From NCBI GenBank assembly GCA_020086605.1, contig JACBWW010000004.1, positions 25,216,810-25,280,809 of the forward strand: a stretch of DNA of 64,000 bases. The letters run 5' to 3'. The notes under the pieces are model-generated. The model was not told the origin of the DNA and did no database searches. It was given only the letters and a program-made list of their open reading frames with translations. The stretch comes from Lanius collurio. Taxonomy: Eukaryota > Chordata > Aves > Passeriformes > Laniidae. Below are positions 51,242 through 63,400 of the stretch, one piece after another. Position 1 is the stretch's first letter, and each line of letters opens with the position of its first letter. A program made the translations under genes and the position numbers.

Positions 51242-53629
51242 TGGGAGCTTAAAATAGGACTCGTGACTATTTGGTAGCATCAATATATTATTAAAAAACA
51301 TATTTAAAGGCTGTCCTAGAATAAGATCAGTGTAATTTCTTTCTGACAACTCTTCTGATTTTATATCTTATTCAGTGGATTGTAATACACTGAAAATGAA
51401 ATTATTTAAAACAAAAAAGACACAAATTCATTTTGATATTCCTCTTCTGAAAGTTTTCTGGGAATTTTCCAGACAAAAGGATAAGAATTAAACATAGGAC
51501 AAAAATAGTCACATACAGATTACCTTGAGTTTTCACTACACATAGTTTTCATTATAAAAAATAAAATTAGATGACTTTTAGGTCATCTAGAGGATAGTAA
51601 ATTAAAGAGTGAATAAACAAAGTCTTTCACAATAAAGGAAATGATGGAACACAGATTTTCTCAGCATAACAAGGCATGGGATCTGGCCTCAGAACTTCAC
51701 CACAATAGACTAAATTAAGAATAGCAGAGAACAAGTTAGAATCATACATGGCTAGGAAAAAAGGTTTTGTTTATAAACCATAAAAAGAGGTATGCTATCA
51801 GTTGGAAAGTTACATTATTTTGAGATCAGTTTAAACAAAGTTTCCCTTACAAAGCCCTTCCTTTCTCCGTATGTCAACAACATATGTAATTTAAACAGGT
51901 TTACTGTCACTTTAACATACAGGAATTCCTCCTCCACACACACAGTAAGTAGAACAAAATATTAGGGGTCTTCAAATATGAAATAGTATGAGAAGAACTT
52001 GTATACTGGACCAGAAGATGTGCAATCCAAACCTTGATTGCATTTTGACTTAAACTTTACTTTCTTTAAAAAGAAATAAAAATAAATACACTTAGCTTAA
52101 AAAGCACAAGACCAACCAAAAACCACAAAAAAACCACACAGCAAAAACCAACCAAACAAAAATGGAACAGTTTTAGAAGTCAGTTTCATTTCTCCAATTC
52201 CCTTTGAAGGCTGTCAGAGTACAACCACACATTTCAGGCTTTAGCCACAGCACTTGCGCAGAATTACAATTATTAAAGAGTGATTTTTAATTACTGATAA
52301 TATTCTACTTACTGCAGACATCCCACCTTCTGAATTTGGCTAGTAAAGTAATTTCTCCCCTTCATTATTCAATTCCCAACTTCTCTGAGCCAAAAGCATT
52401 GTCTCATCTTTAGTATTTCTAAATTATAACAAATAAAATATTAATCCTGGAGTTTCCTAGAACCTAACTGCCCTCAGGTCACTATTCACAAGAATAAAGC
52501 AAAATAGAGAAGAGCAGAAAAAACTGCAGCAGGCAGGTAGATTTAGTAGTCTACAGGCAGTAGGTGGATTTCAGCGTATTTATCTTCATTTGACTTAAAT
52601 ATTTAAACTATCTGATTTCTAAATGAAGTTCTGAGGAGAATGTTCAACTTAAGACAGTTCTACACTGGGGATTTTATTATTTTAGAAAATAATAAAAGAA
52701 AATGTTTCCAAAACAGAGAAAATAATACTGAGAATTGTAATCCACAATCAAACAAGAACATAGTGAAACATCTTCCAGTTTTATGTAATTTGTCAGCAAC
52801 CTGCTTTGCTATTATAGAGAGGCAAATTCTCCAAGGACCACAGGACCTTTGAGAATTAATTAAAGCCATCCTTTTTTTTTAAACTCACAATTTTATAAAA
52901 CTCCTTACAGACTTTCTACTCCTTTAAATATCCCCTATCAGTGGCCCAATTTTAGACTTACAACAATTGCTAACAAAACTTTGCATCTAGCAGTTTAGAT
53001 GGTTTACACATTAACCAGAAACCATTTGTAAATACCTATAAAAATCACTGAAGATGCTCAGATTAAGAAAGGTTATTTTGAATTTAATCTGAAAACTCAA
53101 AAGACACTACAAAATACAATGAGTTACAGTTACACTTTAAAATTTTATAAAAAGCATATATTCAAATGTTGATAACAGAAGCAATAGTGAAAACATGATA
53201 AAAGTAAGGGTAGGATGTATATAAAAATCAACCACAGTCAGAAATGAAAACAACTTCTCTTGCTATATTGGAAAAGAATATGGGAATTTGGTCCAAAACA
53301 TTTATTGTAAAAGATAATTACATTTACAGTGGAGAAAAAATATAAGAAATTTTTTTTCCCCAATCAATTACTGAGTTTTTAAATTCCTCATATGAGTTAA
53401 AATAATAGAATAATTTGTGGAGGTATGTATGTTACAAAATCCAAATAGAGGGGAATTGTGGCTTATATGCTTCCCAAATGCATCTAAGCTTAAAACTCTC
53501 TTAAAAGTAAATTATATTTAGGGCATGCTGGCAGTTGTGTTGATCCCAGTGACCTAGTCTTTGAATTGGAAGTAAAATGGCCATCAGTGGTCTCATGCAA
53601 ACTAAGTATGATGCCAGATGTGTCATGAT
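51242..53629. other. Unique AT-rich noncoding DNA
   Basis: No gene. An A/C-rich low-complexity stretch (AACCAACCAAAAACC type) is at 52109-52164. Opposing frames of about 70 codons at 52640-52869 show no domain. Confidence 0.6.
52109..52164. repeat. A/C-rich low-complexity tract
   Basis: Repeated CCAA/CCAAA/CCACA words with few G or T. Confidence 0.8.
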
Positions 53630-53807
53630 GCAAGAGGACCAGCATTGGAACAGGCTTCCTAGACAGGTGGTTGGTGGCTCCAGCCTGTCAGAGTCTAAGA
53701 GGAATTTGGATAATGCCCATAAAGACATGCTTTAAATTTTGGTCAGCCCTCAAGTGGTCAGGTAGTTGGACGGGATGATCATTGCAGGTCCCTTCCAACT
53801 GCAAATA
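53630..53807 (+). mobile_element. CR1 LINE, 5'-truncated 3' end, TTCTA-tail subfamily
   Basis: CAGCATTGGAACAGGCTTCC, AATTTGGATAATGCCC, TTTTGGTCAGCCCTCAAGTGG and GTTGGACGGGATGATCATTG lead into the TTCTA tail. It shares its diagnostic phrases with the reverse-strand copy at 20,526-20,815. The left edge is a judgement. Confidence 0.9.
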
Positions 53808-53910
53808 GTCTATTCTATTCTAGTCTAGTCTAGTTTGTTCTATTCTATTCTATTCTAGCCTATTCTATTCTGTTCTATTCTATTCTATTCTATTCTATTC
53901 TATTCTATTC
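53808..53910. repeat. Pentanucleotide microsatellite (TTCTA)n
   Basis: It begins directly after the CR1 3' end with TATTC/TAGTC/TAGCC variant units and ends in seven uninterrupted TATTC (about 53876-53910). Shorter and less zoned than its counterpart at 20367-20525. Confidence 0.95.
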
Positions 53911-56900
53911 ATAGCAGCTCTGCAGAGCTAAGTTCTCATAACTGAATTCACTCCTTGTGTACTGTGTCCATCTCTTCCATAGCTAGCACTTACTTTTTAC
54001 TTAAAGACATAGATGCACCTTTGGAAAGGTCAGCCAGAACATCTGATGGCATTCAATGGGAGCAATATCTGTTGATAGGCTGAGGGTCCCGAATCACAGC
54101 TTCAACTGATTGGCATCATTGGTGTACTGGGAAACCCAGCAGATCTTAACCTATAGTTAACAAGTGTAAATCTTGGTCTTCACTAATCTCAGAACTACTG
54201 AAATTCTATAGCCTCAATCATGCAGAAGCAGATATTTTTGGCTGCCAGATCTTTCTGAATCTAACAGAAGCTGGAGCCCAGCTAGCACTGAACTGCACTT
54301 GACTTTTGCAGCTTCAAGTTCAGCATTGTGTTAATGTAATCTAAGGTAAAGATCAATATTAGGTGTCTTTTTGTTTACACTATATTACCAACTTTACATG
54401 CATCCTTTACTGATTTCCAAGCTCGGCACCTTTACCATCTGCAATGTAAGCATTCATAATATGACTGTGTAAACAAGCGTATGAATGGACCTAACAACTA
54501 CAACTCAAGGGGGCACTGTAAGCAGGTACAAAAATCTTTAGTGGAGAGATGTCTGCAGTGTACCTGTACTGCTGTGCTACTGTGAACAGTTTAAGTACCA
54601 TCTGACTCCACAGCAAGTAGGAACTAGACTGTTACGAAGCAAAGTGGCTACACTGATGTACAAGATCTAACATCTCAGGATCCAGAAGAAAAAGACTATT
54701 CAGTGGCTAAACTAGCTGAAATTGATATCCAACTACAGCCTTCAGTTGAGAAAGTACAGAAAAATACAGGAAGCTTAAGAACAGAAATATCAATTCCTTT
54801 CTCTTATCTCGTCAAGGTCTTCTATTTTACTACCTGAAAATACAACCTGCCTGCCTGCAATTGTGTATCAAATTCTACTTGAATGAAGTAAGAATCACAT
54901 TCCCACAATGATTGATGACAGATGTCCAATCATGTTCTTGTTACTGGGTGGGATCAGCAAAGCAGCTGCCAAAGGCCGTAGGCAAAACCAAAGGAAAGAA
55001 CAATGCAAATTCATAATTAGGGAGTCTCTGGGGTGTGGGAGGAGATGATTTGGGCATCTGCAGATCGTTGCAAACCTGGTTTTATTTAGGAGAGAAAAAA
55101 GGCCTTATGCACTTTCAAGTTCCTGACCAATTTTTTGTCCCATAACTATACTTTAGAACCCATAGGTCACTGTATCAGCTGTCAGATGTTCCCCACATTA
55201 GACAGCCTGGACCTTTTCCATCAGCTGCAAGAAATTTTCAATGTATCTGCTATAGGCTTTTGTCATCTGCTGCTATGAGCCTCTCTACATAATGACTATC
55301 AATTCTTTCCATTGGCTGCTACGCTCCTTGCAGACCCTAGTGAATCTCTCTTAGCAACTACAGCAGCCTTTCATAATACATAATTAAATTAGTATTTATA
55401 GCAAGCATAAACCCTGTGCCAAAGAAGTTTTAGTTAGCCCTTCCCCATTTTTTCCTCACTCCCTTCTGTGATGCTGTAAGAGAGACTGATCTGACAGAAC
55501 AGTAATAAGGAAACAAAAAGGAAATCACCACCTCAATCAGTTCCTAAACTGGTTGATTTTATACAGAAATAAAATGCTGAAGAGAAAGCAGAATGCTCCT
55601 GGAATGAGTGGCTAAGGTTAGGGTCAGGGTGCTTTTTCTTTTCACAACCACTAAGGATTGTTCCAGCTCAAAATTCTAGCTGCACTGTAGCCTCAGGCTG
55701 TGATTCCACAACAGTTAACATCAACCTGAAATGTCAGCCTTGGAGTCCCCTTTCCTTGCTCTGTTTCGGGAAATAAACTAGCAGGAGACTGTCCTTATAA
55801 GAGAAAACAGGACAAGTAAAAAACATTTGCTGATTTTCCCTGCCTGAGCTATCTCATCACAAGATCAGATGAGCATCAGTGTCAACAGAACAGATGAAGG
55901 GAAAGGACTGCACCACAATCCCGGGGCCAAGGCAGGCAGGACCACAAAAGTGCTGACACAGCTTGGCTTCAGATGCAACAGAAGTGCTGCTGCTTGTATT
56001 TTTTTTTTTGTTAGAAATTTTATACTGTCACTTCAGTGAAGACTAGTCTGTTTTAGACTCTGACACCTGAAAAACTCTGATACCTCAGGGGCATCACCAC
56101 AAAGCTCTTGGTGAGGTCTAAAAAAACTGTTTTAGTTGAGTGGTGATGAAATTTAGGTATACCAATACAAACTGAAAAGAATTTTGAGAAAAGTATAATC
56201 AAGGTCCACTTTACAAATGAAAAAGCATTTTCATAGCTGAATTAAAAACTATACATAACTACCTTATATGGGTATTTACAGAACAATTCATAAAGGAATG
56301 TAATTTTCTCTATCAACAAGTAAAAAATAAACAGGTAGTCTTTGATGATGTGACTAAAATAATGTTTTATCAGAAGAGCTATAAATAGAAATGAGAAAAA
56401 AATGGAAGTGAGTAAAAGTCAGAATTATTCCTTTTAATATAGAGGAATAATAGCAAAAAGATAAGTAATTAAATATTCACAGCATTCTTTTAAATATAAA
56501 TATATTCTTAAGAATAAATAATTTAATATTTTACACATCTGTGAAGTGATACCACTTTTTTGCATCTAAGTTATAAAAGAAAGATGACTGTTAACAATTA
56601 ATTGTGAGACTTTAAGTACTACTTGCCTTTGGCTAACATACAGTAAAATTAAAAGGTCTACCTTGGATAGTTTTCTAATGATGGTGAGGGAATAATTATT
56701 CTGCTTCACTGTCATGGTTCAAATCTCAGAGTTCAGGTAAAGATTAAAATTAACTTAGGCTACCTTTTAGTTAAATTTAGAATAATACACCTAGTAATTA
56801 AGATAACAAGCCACTGCAGAATTGCATAGAGAATGTGATTTCTTTTGTTTAAGCTATTAGCACCAAATGGAAAAAAGCTGGCATTGAAGACTTCTACAGA

Positions 56901-58051
56901 ACAATCCCAAAATGCATCTGTTTTGATATTACAGATTTATTTACACAAAATATAGCTTATTCACTAGAAAAAATTTGTAATCAATCCCTGAAGGTTTTAA
57001 TGCTAAGGAAAAACATTTATAATGAGACTACATAATGAAAAAAGACGAGGGTAGACAATAAGAAGACTTCAGGTGTTTACATATCCCTATCTACATAAGC
57101 TATTGCACATTAATTGGCCTCCTAAGAAGTAGTTCAGAATACTAACCAAGAAGGACTACTATTAGGTAGGAAGGAAGGGGAAAGCCATACTCTATGAGAA
57201 ACAGGTGTTAATTTTACAATATTGATCTCAAATTTGTCCAAGAAAAGATAAATGGAAAGTGGATCAAAATCCTGAGAAAAATAAATCAGCTTTAGTTATC
57301 TCAAAACCCAAACTCCACAGAAACAGACATAAAAGTAGAAAATTATCACAAAGATTTACTGGAGGGCAAAAGATTGACCTTACCTTAAAATTTATCCATT
57401 CCTATGTTACAATCTGAACAAAATTTAAAACTTTGACAATAAAGTCACCAGAAAGTGACCAATTACAGAAGAATAGAGTACTGTGAAAAACACTGACTTC
57501 AGTCAGGGCAGTACTTATGATTCCCTTAGGTAACTACTTTTGAATGCACATGCACTTTAGACAAAAGGCCTGATAGGAGCAAAGTCTGGGTCAACAGAGC
57601 ATAAAAGTCTAATAGTGTAAATTTCATATAAAAGAATATATATAATAATAAATATTAGAAGTTTGGTTTTATTTGGGTTTACCCAAATGCTTAACAGTTG
57701 AATGATATCTGTTACAAAACCAACCAGAAGAAACATTTCATCAGCTTTATTTTAACATTAACAGCTTTCCTCAGCAAAAGTGAAAATGATCCACTGTTCA
57801 AAGCAAAATGTAGGAACTTGTGGAAGAAAGAGATCTAAAGCAATAAGGTATTTATAGTTAACAGAAGACCCATAAGAATAAAGGTACAAGACTGAAGTTC
57901 TGAGAAGGGCTAACAGCATTCAGTAAATATGCAGCTAATTCCTTGATTTAACAAAATATTCCAAAAGGTTTAGCTCAAACAACACCCCTAAAACAACCCC
58001 ATTCAAAACTATCCAGGTTGTGATCTTGCCAGTATTCTGTTTTAGTAAGCA
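53911..58051. other. Unique noncoding DNA
   Basis: No gene or clear repeat. The region 54.9-55.95 kb is somewhat less AT-rich. The string GGTTAGGGTCAGGG near 55617 is only two imperfect telomere-like units. A T-run lies near 56000. Confidence 0.55.
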
Positions 58052-58115
58052 TGATGCCTTAGGTTTTAACTTTCATATTTTTCAAATCCTATACTGCCTA
58101 GTGTGTAACTCTAGA
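58052..58115 (+). mobile_element. Fragment of the 15,971 LTR family
   Basis: The first 61 bases match 15971-16031 with 6 substitutions and no gaps, starting at the same TGATGCC end. Similarity stops abruptly after TAACTCT, and the remaining ~370 bp of the LTR is absent. A truncated LTR, probably cut by a deletion. Confidence 0.85.
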
Positions 58116-61100
58116 AAGTCTTCCTCAGTAGGATTAATATCCCACTGAGCATGCTACAGGAGGATATTCATTGCAGAAATAATTGCCTGCTACTGCTTGT
58201 TTGATTACTATGTTTGCAGAATAGTCTGCTTTATTTGCCTCTCTATTTTATGATGCTTTTCTGCATTCAAATTCACTTTCAAATGTAACCAAACACTAAA
58301 AAAATTTTCACATGCTGATGATGTCTGTGTTAACAAGTTAAAAGAAACTGCACATAATTTCATAACCAAGCATAGACTCTGGCTCTGTATTGTATTTTGG
58401 AACTACATCCACTATGTTACTTCAATATCCAGGTTTCTTTATGCACAAAGTGCACATGACTAATATGGTAAATATTTATTTAAATGTATCAAAAGTCTTT
58501 GTATTTTTTCAGTGTTTCTTGGACATTATGACAATGTACTGTATTCACCTAGCTCAGCACATAAGTTGACAGACTAGTCCTCTCAGACTATATGTTTGCT
58601 AAGGAAATCTGCTTTCAACTGTTAAATCTGAATACTGCACAATGGTAATGTTGTTGTTCCACTGTTTAAAAAGTTAAATATTTCCATTGATGGTCTGTAA
58701 CCTCACAAATTCTATGTTGTCACATAAAAAAGAAATTAAAATAAAATTAGTTTTCAGACATTGTTTTCTCTCCAAAATACTTCTTAATGCTTTTTTTATA
58801 CAACAGCTTGTAGACAAACATATTACTCATCCCTTACATGAAAGTAAGTGCAGCAAAAATGTCCTCCTATAGAAACTTATATTTTATAATATCTTGTTTT
58901 ATTTCAAAACCCAGAATCATGTTCTAGCACAATAGAAGTTTTTTCATAAACAGAAGTTATATCAAAACACTTAATAATGTACATACCATTTTACTAATTA
59001 AAAATGTATTCAATAAATAGTCTTGCATGTATTATTCAAAAGATGCAGTATGTTTACCTTCACTGCACAAAGGCCAAATAGAGAAAGTAAAGCATCTCTT
59101 TTTCTTGTCACTTAATTTTAATAAGCTCATTAGTATTTAGCTAGAGCTCTGAGAAAAATATGTAGATTTCCCCTGAAGCTGTTTGACGTGCTACTATCTT
59201 GTTTTAACCCATTTTTCTTAATTTCAATTTCTTTCTTAAATTAGAAGGAGAAAAACCTGCGATTTGCATGTTATGGAATTTTCTAGCAAACTCAAGCAAA
59301 CTGCTTTTGATCTAGATTTCATTCTGGTTTTGCCTTACCTGCCATGCAACTGGACTACCAAGCAAAAAACCCCATCTAAACAGACTCTGACAAGATGACA
59401 GTCATACTTATGTTCTGCCAAGCAATCATTAAACTGACCCAAATGACAGGTGTCACAAACACATCAACCTTTGCTTTTCAAGCAGGCCTCTGGACCAAAA
59501 TGGACAGATCATTTTAGTTAAGAGCAATTAATGAGAGCAGTACGAAAATATCCACAAATTCCCTTAATGATACATTCAGAGATCTCAAAATTCAGTAAAT
59601 TTGCTACTCTACTCATTTTTAGTTTGCTCAAGAGAAGCTGTTTTGAATTCAACAGATATATTTGTTGTTGTTTTTATTTGTGGAGTCCAAAACCAAAATT
59701 GTTTCATTTGGAATAAACACAATATTTCAAAAATATTGGGAAGAGGTTCTAAATCCTTAGAGTTATTCATTGGGTACAATTCTTATCTGAGATGTTGGAG
59801 ACTTGTTTCAAATTCTCTCCTCTGCAAGGGAGGTGGGAACGTGGTCCATATCACCTCAGATCTCTGAGATTCTCCCACACATCTATAGGGAGAATTTCAT
59901 GTGATGCAATGTTCTCAGCTAATTTATACTTATTCTGTTTGGGTTTTTTCCATACAAAGAGAAATGAAGATCTTTCACTCATTAAGGGAGCACATAAGTA
60001 TCAAATCTCTGATATGCTTTTTTATATATGTATACATCTAGGTCGAGCTGCCTCAAGCAGTGGAACACGGGGAGACAGAACTGGCTGGAAATTCTTTTTG
60101 GAACAGGATTCTGGGCAAAAATGAGAAGGATCTGAGACCTCATTCACAGCATACATTTAAACACTCCTTTCTTTCTTAACGAGCACGCTAACACCCCTTG
60201 ATTTTTTTGTTGCAGTTTTACAAATTCCTAAGAATACTTGCAGACAAAGTTATCTGTACTTGGCAAATTCTGGTGTCTTCCTGAGACGTGAGCTAAAATT
60301 CCCCAAAATAGAATGGAATATCCAAGTTCCACATTTCAGTTGCATGACATGACTGCATCTATTTAGCCTCAGTTCTTAAAAGGAAAAGGGTAAATACTCT
60401 CCAAAAAAATAACTCTAACAATTTCAAATTCTGTTAAGTGAGTAGTCTTGATAATAACAGAAGCAACTTTTTGGCAATTTTCAGCAGAACTATCATTCAT
60501 TGCAATATTCTTGCCCCGTTCTAATATTCAGCAGAACTATATTCTCAGGCTTGCACTTACTTCTTAGTATCTTGATCGTCAATAATTGCATGAAGAAGTG
60601 ACAGTTTTACATGATATCTTGCATATCCAACTACAAGCTTTTATGCAGTTTATACATAAATGCTTCCAAATCTAGCTGTTAACGATAAAGCCTTGTTTAA
60701 TCACTCTTTATCTTTGTTCTAGCTTTCACATATCATGCCAATTATTTTAAAATAGTGTTTAACAAGTTATTTTCTGAGTTCTATTTCAAACTGTTTAGCG
60801 TAGCTAATATACTGCGTCAAATAGTTAGCAGCTGCAGGTAACACACTCTGCTTCTATACAAACTTAATGCCCTAGACTGGAAAGTAAAATAAAAATGTCC
60901 TTTTTTTCCTGAAGTGAGTTTTATTTAGAAGCCAGTCCATACTCATAAGTGTGTACCTAGAAAAACGCAGAATTTATTTCATTTTCTTCATATGTCAGTC
61001 TGTGACCTTCAGATCAAGCCCCTGCCCACTGTTGTTTATGGCTCTTGCTTGGCAGAGCAAATTATACCTGAGACCCTGAGTGGGATCTAGCCCAATATTA

Positions 61101-61678
61101 ACAGCAATTGCTTATACACCATTAAAAAAATCCCTTCCTCCTGGCAGATTCAACAGAGAAGCAAAGAGCCAGATGAGTATTAAAGTAAGAGTAGTTGTAG
61201 TTTTCAAGAGGACATTAAGACAATGAGAAGGCTGTTAAACTCATCAAAGATTGAAATAATAGAAGGACAAAAACTTGAACTAGTTTCCAAAGCATCAGCT
61301 TTTGACCCACAATAAATACACTTGAAAATGGATATAATATATTGCAGTTACTCTTCTAAGTGCTGTATTTGCTTATATGGCAATCTGATAACATTTATGA
61401 TAAGAGGGTAGTGCTATGTTAACTGAAGGGAAGAGATCAGATATTAAGATCCTGTATAAAACAATCTGTGAGATCATAGGGAAGTGGGAAAAAAAAAATC
61501 AAATTAAATGATTTATACCTAAGAATAATTTCTGATTGGAATTACCATTGACAACTGTCCTCCGTATTCCAGGGTAATTTTGAGGGAAATAATGAGGGAT
61601 TCATTGGGGGATACAAAAACTGCGTATTTTCTTTTAAACAGTTTTCTTCTTAGATATTCTTGCTCCCATATGAACTTC
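58116..61678. other. Unique AT-rich noncoding DNA
   Basis: No gene supported. Overlapping + frames of 61-110 codons at 59531-60124 show no domain or codon bias. No interspersed repeat recognised. Confidence 0.6.
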
Positions 61679-61683
61679 AAAGT
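61679..61683. repeat. Target-site duplication, left (AAAGT)
   Basis: Five bases directly before the TG end of the LTR, identical to 62268-62272. Confidence 0.85.
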
Positions 61684-62267
61684 TGTGCTGGTTTTGGCGG
61701 GGTAGAGTTAACTTTCTTTACAGTAGCTGCTACAGATTTTTGCTGAACATGGGGTTGATAACACAGAGATACTTTAGTTATTGCTGAGCAGGGCTTAAAC
61801 ACAGCCAAGGCCTTTTCCGCTCTTCATACTGCCAGGCTGGTGAGGAGACTGGGGGTTCATGGGAGGTTAGGAGGAGACACAGCTGGGACAGGCAACCACA
61901 GCTGACCAAAGGGATATTCCAGACCACATGACATTATGTTCAGTAAATAAAGTGAGGGGAAGAAGGAGGAAAGGGGGGACATTTGGAGTGATGGTGCTTG
62001 TCTTCCCAAGTAAATATTACACATCATGGGTCCCTGCCCTTCTGGGGATGGCTCAACACCTGCCTGCCCAAGGGAAACACCGTATAAATTCTTTGTTTTT
62101 CTTTGCTAATGTGTGGATGGCTTTTGCATTCCCTATTAAACTGTCTTCATCTCAACCCACAAGTTTTCTAGCTTTCACCCTTCTGATTCTCTCCCCAGTC
62201 CTGCTGGTGGCGGAGTGAGCATGTGGCTGTGCAAGGCTTGACTGCCAGCTGGGGTGAAACCACGACA
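61684..62267 (+). mobile_element. Solo LTR, endogenous retrovirus (ERVL-like)
   Basis: A 584-bp element with TG...CA ends (TGTGCTGGTTTTGGC to GAAACCACGACA) and a perfect 5-bp target duplication AAAGT on both sides, the size usual for ERVL-type insertions. A TATA box (TATAAAT, 62083-62089) lies about 45 bp before the poly(A) signal ATTAAA (62135-62140). There is no internal coding region, so it is a solo LTR. It is the better-preserved relative of 33225-33817, which has lost this TATA box. The 96-codon + frame inside it is incidental. Confidence 0.93.
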
Positions 62268-62272
62268 AAAGT
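62268..62272. repeat. Target-site duplication, right (AAAGT)
   Basis: Directly follows the terminal CA of the LTR and matches 61679-61683. Confidence 0.85.
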
Positions 62273-63009
62273 AATAAAGGAATCATTGTCAGAAACAGAC
62301 AGCAGTATTGGATGTATTAGAAAACCTTGTTCAAGCAGATTTAAGTCCAGTAAGTTAATTGAAATCAATACAAATTCGGTTTTCTACCAGAAATGAGCCC
62401 TACATGGACAATTATGAAATTAAGTAAAATTAATCCCTTGTCTTCTGGAACTACTGTTAATGGGGATCAAAGTCTGACTTACTGTCCAACAAGCAACTTT
62501 TCTATAAAATCTGTATTAAAATGCATTAATAAATCAGTAAGAGAGTTTAAAACCAGCAATATTAATGTAATATATAGGAACATTACTTAATGAATAGACA
62601 AACTCATCTCATTTGAAGTTTGGCTTTATCACCTACAAGTGGTACTTGACACATATCCTGTAAATACACAAACACTGTTACTTTTGCTTCTATAAAGCAT
62701 CCCAGGATAGTAACTGCATTAATGATGCTATTATCACCTGATAATCTTGGACGTTTAATGAGATTTTTTGCTTATTAATGTTGCCTGTAGAAATTTTTCA
62801 GTGAAAAGAGTATCTCACAACAATTCAATACAACACAGTAGATTTTTTCAAGGATTGTCCATTTAAAACACAGCACCAGATTTTCATTAATGTCTTTAAT
62901 GGAGAGCTCAGTAAAGAAACCCAAACTGCTACACTGTTTTTGCATAAAATAAACCTTCTACAGACAATATAAAATATATTTCATACCAGTAGAAAAACTT
63001 GGTTCAGAG
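62273..63009. other. Unique AT-rich noncoding DNA
   Basis: No gene or repeat recognised. Confidence 0.6.
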
Positions 63010-63400
63010 ACTTAACAAAAGCTTTCCTGCATGAGTACTATTATGTTTGAATGGTAATCGTACACAGCTAGTGTTTTCTTAATGTCCTGGGGTGCCTGAT
63101 CATTGTAAATTACCTGTGACATCTCATTAATCCTCTTTTTCCTCACAAACGCATAATTAATGGTAACATTGACAATAATACACAAATTAGCTAAGTGACG
63201 CTTTATGGTGTTGGTTTTGATTAACGTCAGGAACCCAAAAATGACATTAATGTAATGCAGATCCCAAAAGGCAACCCGCACTTTGACCTCAGACATACAT
63301 TTTGTTTGCACCATCACAAAGATTAATCCTTCCCTGGATGAAGACAAGACAAAACTCTGGCCAGTGGCATTGCGTGCTGGGCTGTCGCTGAAAAACAAAC
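63010..63400. other. Possible conserved noncoding element
   Basis: Mixed composition with scattered CpGs, homeobox-type cores (TAATTAATGG near 63155, ACATTAATGTAATG near 63243) and no repeat similarity. A 128-codon reverse frame spans it (63012-63398), but the product resembles no family I know. Enhancer-like texture is the only support. Confidence 0.22.

Noticed and set aside
55614..55632. Telomere-like GGTTAGGGTCAGGG
   Set aside because: Only two imperfect units; not an interstitial telomeric array.
61928..62218. 96-codon frame inside the right-hand LTR
   Set aside because: It lies within the LTR and crosses its TATA and poly(A) signals; not a viral or host gene.
33225..62267. The two similar same-strand LTRs as ends of one provirus
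   Set aside because: They are 28 kb apart with unrelated DNA and no viral coding region between, and the right one has its own complete 5-bp target duplication.
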